Assembly (NCBI GenBank): GCA_026008535.1
Contig: BRKX01000004.1
Location: 40,676,501-40,740,500 of the forward strand
DNA from: Perilla frutescens
Taxonomy: Eukaryota > Streptophyta > Magnoliopsida > Lamiales > Lamiaceae
DNA length: 64,000 bases
Direction of reading: 5' to 3'
Shown here piece after piece: positions 58,337 to 64,000 of this stretch. Under the pieces are notes generated by a model, which worked only from the letters and a program-made list of their open reading frames with translations, was not told the origin of the DNA and did no database searches. The position numbers and the translations under genes were made by a program. Each line of letters opens with the position of its first letter. The stretch's first letter is position 1.

Positions 58337-59930
58337 GTCCTATGGAGGTGGCAACAGGATCAAATCTACACAAAAATATAACACAAACGATCCAAGAAAC
58401 TAAAAACCCACAAAAACAAAACAAGAAATCAACAACCGTATAGCATGATACAGCTGTAACGAAGCACTAGAACCATTAATAATCTCAATTAACATAACAT
58501 TGATCGTGACAACATGAATCAACAACCTCAAACTATAACAAAACACCAAACAAAAATTTCTGATTTCATTTGATCGATCATTGATCCAAAAACCAAAAAA
58601 AAAAAAAAAATGCAGAGAAATTAAGCAATCAACTTACGGGTGGAGGAAGTGCTCAAATAGCCATGCCCGGAGCACGGCGACCGACTTCTCCGGCAAGCCT
58701 CGCTGCGGCCGCCATGGATGATTTTCCACCATTCCCATCTGCTGAAAAGCTCTTTGCTGCCTCAATTTCAGATCAAGAATCTTTAATCTCGGCGTTTCTC
58801 CTTTCGTTGCACCAGGAATAGCTGCATCTCTCTCTCCCATCGCCTTGTTCGTGGCCTTAATTTGACCCACAATCCCATCTTTTAAGCATCGGAAGTGGCG
58901 TGACATCGCCCTTGAAGCCATGGAGGAGTACACGGTGGCTGCTCCGTCTCCGGCCACCGCCTCGAATGATGCAACCACCGCCTTCATCTGATCACAGTAG
59001 TGCTTGTACCTTCTGTCAACCTACATATATAAATATGTGTATGACTATAGTTGTAATTGATGTCACCATGTGGGAATTAATGGAAGATAGTCCCATAGTC
59101 ACATAGTTAGCTCGGATTTAATGCCTATCGGGCCACGGTCCTACCAATTGGCCTTCGATATTTCATCGTCTGCTTTGCACGTTTCGACAATATACCATAC
59201 GATATGACCACGACTATATACTATAGTAGTATAGTATACTTAGTAGTACCTCTTGTAGCATTTGGAACAGCTTGGTTTTTCTTCTCTGCAATTCGAGGAG
59301 GTCGAGGGCGAAAGAAGGCGGTGGCGGTGGTTGTTTTCCGACGGTGGCGGCGTTGTTGTCGTCTTGCAGCTGGGATTCATCGATTTTCTTGGAATTTTTC
59401 TTTGATGAGATTGTTCCAAGATCGCAGAGCTGATTCAAGAACTCCTTGGCCGGTTCCAAATACTTGGAGTTTCGAATCTGGAACTGTTGTTGAATCATCT
59501 GCCTATAGTGATTCTCAGACATGGAGCTCGACTGTTGTCCGAATCTGGAGTAGAGATTAGTAGTGGAGGGATTGGATGAAGTGAGGGAGAGAGAAAGTGA
59601 TCCCTGACTTTGCCTTTCATTTGCACCGATATCTGCAGAGAAAACATATCTCATAGATGATGATGATGGATCGTCAACACCCAATCTGTTTTGCTGCTGC
59701 TGCTGCTGATGATGATGATGATTCCAAGAAAGTGGAGAAACCTGCATCATCGTCTCATGATGATTTGAGGTCAAATCGTTGATGTGTTGCTGTTGTTGGT
59801 GATTGTTGTTCATCAGATTCTTGGATGGAAACCCTATAATCTCCACGGCTGCAGTCAAGTTGTAGATTTGTGGATTTTGATGATCAGTTGAAGATGCATC
59901 GGAGTAACAATATCCAGAAGATGTGGCCAT
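57447..59930 (-). CDS. BEL1: BEL1 homeodomain protein (TALE/BELL class), complete
   Basis: Nuclear transcription factor. Arabidopsis BEL1 sets ovule integument identity and acts with KNOX partners. Four exons: 59930-59250, 59020-58638, 58177-58117, 58022-57447, together 1701 bases, 566 residues, stop TAG. Features: SLSLSL at 111-116, SKY box at 155-157, BELL domain about 205-285 (ASRAMSRHFRCLKDGIVGQI), homeodomain about 331-393 (WRPQRGLPEKSVAVLRAWLF, GLSRSQVSNWFINARVRLWK) and ZIBEL motif VSLTLGLQ at 498-505. Orthology to BEL1 within the family rests on shared ends: FQI..SKYL.PA..., the VSLTLGLQ...GGVSLA step, LFY.RD.IE, VQYS and QLLHD at the C-terminus. His/Gln runs (70-80) and a Gly run (about 509-516) are present. 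Intron 3 uses a GC donor (CAG|GCAAGC). No defects were found. Confidence 0.92.
58268..58333. repeat. (GA)33 microsatellite in BEL1 intron 2
   Basis: 66 bases of uninterrupted GA on the plus strand (CT on the coding strand), inside the intron between exons 2 and 3. Confidence 0.95.
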
Positions 59931-60070
59931 ATAGAGAGAGAGAGAGAGAGGTGCTGCTTAATTTATCTGAGTATGTTGCTTCATACACGAGACTACTTCA
60001 AGACATCAAAAAAGCAATAGCCTTTTTCAGCTCAAGGATTGAATATTTGTTGTGTATTATGTGTGTGACA

Positions 60071-60124
<54 letters not shown>

Positions 60125-60386
60125 AAGAGCACTGCAGTAAGAGGGAATGTCTAGGGTAAGCATATATGGGGGGGTGGGGGGTTGAAATGGGTGGTGGTGA
60201 TGGTAGAAGCCTAGAAATGTAAAGCAGTGTAGATATATATTGGTGGGAAAAGAAGCAAAAAAAAAGAGTCACTTGCTCACTTAATTTGTGTTACTTTTGC
60301 TTTTCCTTCCTCACAAGTGCACTCTCTCTTAATAACCCAACAACAACAAAAGCTCTTCCCATCAAGCCTAACCTAGGAAATAGGAA

Positions 60387-60439
<53 letters not shown>

Positions 60440-60460
60440 GATGATGATGACCTGCAACCC
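59931..60460 (-). promoter_or_regulatory. BEL1 upstream region with GA/GT and TC tracts
   Basis: Immediately 5' of the start codon a GA run (59934-59949) is followed upstream by a GT run then GA run (60071-60121) and a (TC)23 run (60391-60436). GA/CT tracts are known binding sites for plant BASIC PENTACYSTEINE proteins, which control ovule genes; a role here is inference. The transcription start and a TATA box were not assigned. Confidence 0.5.
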
Positions 60461-61369
60461 ACATTCATCAATTGCTTTAAACCTCTTTCTCTCTCCTCTC
60501 TTCAAAAGTTGAAGTGGGTCTCTTGGCAGGTTAGAGTTCCAACTTATGAGCTAGCTAGGAATCTGAATTTTACTTGTATTTGATGTACATGCACATGAGA
60601 TTATTTTGATTTAATACATAGCGATTTTTATAAGTATCATAACAGAATATATCCAACATATATATATATATATTATCATATAAACTATTTTATATAATGT
60701 ATTGTAGAAAAATATAAAGATATGTCATCACATCATACCCTCCCTCAACCCCCAATCCAACCGCCAATTATTTCAAAGTCCCACTAATTAAAAGACGAGT
60801 GGGTTTTGGTTAAAACTATCTCATAATTCAGAATTGATAAAACATGTCAAGATTTAAATTCAAATACCAATAAATTAAATACAAATGTGTGCTATTGAAT
60901 ATGAATCTGGATTAATTCAAGTAGTCAAAATGAGTTAAAATTCGCAAGACATGTCAAAATTCGAATTCAAACACTAACAAAATTACAATCCTACTATATA
61001 TTAAATATGAGTTTGAATCAGAATTCTGATCCGGATTATTAATTTTAACGTGTGAGGTGATACCACACAAGGTTTGACTTTAAAAGATCGAGTATACAAC
61101 ATATGTGTACATTTAAAAAAGTTTAATTATATATAAGTGGAAGATGTATGATTTGAGGAATATTTAGCATGCAATAATGAAATAAAAGATATATGAAATA
61201 GTACAAATATATATTGTCAGAAGAAGAAGATCAATATGATGGTCCTTTGGCTAGCACAAAAAACCTACAAGCCGCCACACATGCTATATGTTGTCTTGTG
61301 GGGCTTTCTTGTAAATGTCTAACTTCATTTGACTTGTCAGGCAAAACCCAATAAATTGTTCTTTCTACT
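60461..61369. other. AT-rich distal upstream DNA
   Basis: No supported gene. Loosely similar segments around 60840-61000 share aaaacatgtcaagatttaaa-like and caaaattcgaattcaaacac-like steps. Confidence 0.4.
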
Positions 61370-61680
61370 TATTTCATACTGTATTTTATGATCAAATTTA
61401 TAATTTTAATAATATTTATTATAAAATAAAAATTAGATATAACATAAATAGCTACAGTTGATATTTATTAATAAAAAATAAAATTATAATTTTATGAAAT
61501 AATCAACTATAATAATAAATTATTAATTAAATATTAAATATTAAAAAATAATTTTAATCCTTAATTGGGTGTGATGAATTCTAATAAATAATTATAAAAT
61601 CAAATTAAAACATAAAAATTGAAATTGAAGGAAAGAAAAAGAAAAACTCATAATTTGAAAATGAAATACAATAGTACAAT
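61370..61680. mobile_element. MITE-like AT-rich element, copy 3
   Basis: The start (atactgtattttatgatcaa) and the reverse complement of the end (gtactattgtatttcatttt) are imperfect inverted repeats. The interior shares tattataaaataaaaatta and ttaattgggtg steps with the copy at 46.1 kb. No coding capacity. Confidence 0.5.
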
Positions 61681-61708
61681 ATGAAATCTTATATGGTTTC
61701 TCATACAC

Positions 61709-61757
<49 letters not shown>
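61709..61757. repeat. (TTA)n microsatellite, about 16 units
   Basis: Uninterrupted TTA/ATT triplets directly right of the MITE-like element. Confidence 0.95.
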
Positions 61758-61971
61758 GAATTTCATTTACAGTACATATTTTTCCGATTATTAAGAAAAG
61801 TATTTAAAAAGCGATTAATGAACTCTTAGAATTTATGGAATGAAATAAATAACCAGAGAGGATCGAGTTAATGCTACTTTTTATTAAATGAGATTATGAA
61901 ATACGTATCATAACTCATGAGTTGTAAAATGATATTCATTACAAAATTCAAACAACTCATCACTACGTGGA

Positions 61972-62009
<38 letters not shown>

Positions 62010-64000
62010 CATAATTGGATGGTACAGATCCCCAAAACTGAAGCACAACTATAAATTGCAGCAGGCTTTTTCAGACTGTATGTTTGTTGTGGGGATTGTA
62101 AAAGCTGATCAAATCTCAGTAAAATATCAATTGCTTTTTTTTTTGAGCAAATTGCAATACAATTGCTACCTCATACTTTCATTATTGCTAATATTAAATT
62201 GTATTTTTACGACCATAATATCATATGAAGTGTTACAACTTATAACTAAGGACTTGATTTTGGTAATAATATAAAAATTTAATCGTGACAGAGTATTTTA
62301 TAGTTTTTTACTATTCGAGTCGTTCAATAAATGCAAGATTATGAGCATATTCTCGATCAAAGACCATATTATATATACCTCAATGTATGTAATTTGTTTA
62401 ACAGAATATCATAATCTCTAACTGACTATATATATATATATATATGATGAGACATCAACCCTTTAATTTTTTTTTATTTTAAATTTTAACATTCAATTCG
62501 TAAAAAATTTCAGCATTTAAGTGTTGACTGAACACAACATAATTCTTCTGAAAAAGAAATTAAAAAATGATTCACGCAACATGATCTCCTTTCCCCTTGC
62601 AGCCATCGAGTCAGCTTTTAGACACTGAAACTTTTGATGGAATCAAATAAAATTAAATTGTTGTAATTATTTATAAATTGCAATATTTATTGGATAGTTG
62701 AAAATGCTGAGGTCTAACATATATATATATATATACATATGTATGTATATATATATGTGGTATTTAGCCTAAACTCTCTCCATACAAATTTTAGGAACTT
62801 AATTGAGGATCGACCAATTAATAAGTTGCAAGCATACAAAGTTTCAAATATTTTCAATTGCAAAGTCTAACCTAACAATAGACCAATACTATACTTAATT
62901 TGAATGACAAAATATAGCACAATCAATTATCTAATAAAAGATTTTGTAGATTCTATACTAGGTATATATCGATCATATGTATTTTGTAAATTATAACACT
63001 GATCAATATATATATTGGGAGTGAGTTTTACAGGTGGGTCAAAATTTGTAAGATTGGTTAAGATCCAGATTCAAAAATAATAAAGCGCTAACAAAATTAT
63101 AAATATCCCGTTAGATATGAGTTATGAGTTGATTAGATCAGAATCTTAATAAGCTAGCCTTACAAAATTTAAACTCGATCGTGACACGGTATTTCATAAG
63201 TTGTTGTGTTTTATGAGATATATACTAATATATTGGTTTCCAATCAAAATGCTTCTAAAAGTAGGTTGTGAGAGTTGAGGGGATAAGATGGTCCATGTTT
63301 TCCAACTAATTGTAATTAAATAAAATCCTTAGCTATTAAAGGCCTCTCCTCATCTAAAAATGGGACCGGCTTTTCCTTTTTCCATAAAATTTTCCAATTT
63401 GCTAGATCCCCAAAATCAACTATTTCTCACCATAGGACAAAATATTGACTTGCTTTGGGTGTTTATTTGTCTATGTCAATATATCAACATTAATTTAGGG
63501 GTTATTTAATCAAGTCGTCACACAAAATAATTTTAACATGATATGCTATGTAATATTATAAAATTAAATTTGGTGGACTATATTGTTGGATTTTTCGGAT
63601 TCAACCTTTATACGCCAATTTATTTGAGAAAAGACAGTCCTCCAATTCGAAAGTCTCAAATAAATGAAATTTAATTTTATGACTGGGTCAGATAATCGAA
63701 GGTTCCAATTCTTCAACTTGTTGAAACCGAAGCTAATTAATCATGTAGTTTGACCGGAATTTTTTCTATTTTTAATTTATTTAGGCAGGTTAGTACTCAT
63801 TTTGCGTATATCATATATTTATGTGAGTGATCAATACTAATTTATTATATACTGTATAGTTTTACTGATTATTTAGATGTTTTGAATTTATTACGTACGT
63901 GATCTATTATTCTTTCACGTTATCCAAACAAAAATATGTTTGTATGTATGCTTTTTTTTTCAGTTTTGTCAGCTCACTAACTGACTGTAAATTGGCTACA
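61758..64000. other. AT-rich intergenic DNA at the right end
   Basis: No supported gene in the last 2.2 kb. Simple repeats include CA then TA (61972-62009), TA (62426-62445) and TA-rich DNA at 62720-62757. Short frames have no family resemblance. Confidence 0.5.

Noticed and set aside
59095..59165. Similar phrase in BEL1 intron 1 (cgggccacggtcctaccaat)
   Set aside because: Could be a transposon remnant, but it is too short to define and there are no ends or duplication.

Overview
This is plant nuclear DNA, most likely from a eudicot. The evidence is AT-rich intergenic DNA, many-intron genes with GT-AG introns, plant-only gene families, and nested LTR retrotransposons of plant lineages. Only two host genes are well supported, one at each end. 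About 50 kb of mostly transposon-derived DNA lies between them.

Left end (1-7.5 kb, minus strand): 19 coding exons of an orthologue of Arabidopsis GOLGIN CANDIDATE 6 (GC6/MAG4), the plant p115/Uso1 vesicle tether. It starts at 7247 and runs off the window. Right end (57.4-59.9 kb, minus strand): a complete four-exon BEL1 orthologue, a TALE/BELL homeodomain regulator of ovule identity. It has one GC-AG intron and long GA/CT tracts in an intron and upstream.

Between them, in order: (a) 8.4-12.3 kb, arrays of an aatcgaggc/gcctcgatt motif on both sides of a broken DUF1985-type gene, plus degenerate telomere-like repeats; probably an old DNA transposon. (b) 12,279-26,543, a solo LTR of a Ty1/copia element with a TTTTT target duplication, into which a 12.5-kb Athila-type Ty3/gypsy element has inserted (GTCAG target duplication, two 1589-bp LTRs). 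(c) 26.5-27.8 kb, a copy of the copia element's right flank. (d) 27,775-44,537, a Sire/Maximus-like copia element on the minus strand, with a truncated 3' LTR, gag and pol broken by nonsense codons, and about 7 kb of extra coding sequence between pol and the 3' LTR. (e) 44.5-45.7 kb, the second copy of the same flank. (f) 45.7-57.4 kb, AT-rich DNA with small inverted-repeat elements, tandem repeats and an LTR-like remnant. (g) 60-64 kb, AT-rich DNA with microsatellites.

The most notable observations are these. The extra region of the copia element holds three divergent tandem paralogues of one accessory ORF, related in layout to the ORF behind pol in the Athila element. The LTR and flank order (solo LTR, flank, truncated LTR, body, LTR, flank) records a segmental duplication followed by LTR-LTR recombination, with a short microhomology at the junction. 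Most nonsense codons in both retroelements are Trp or Gln codons changed by transitions, as expected after methylcytosine decay. No tRNA, rRNA or CRISPR feature was seen.
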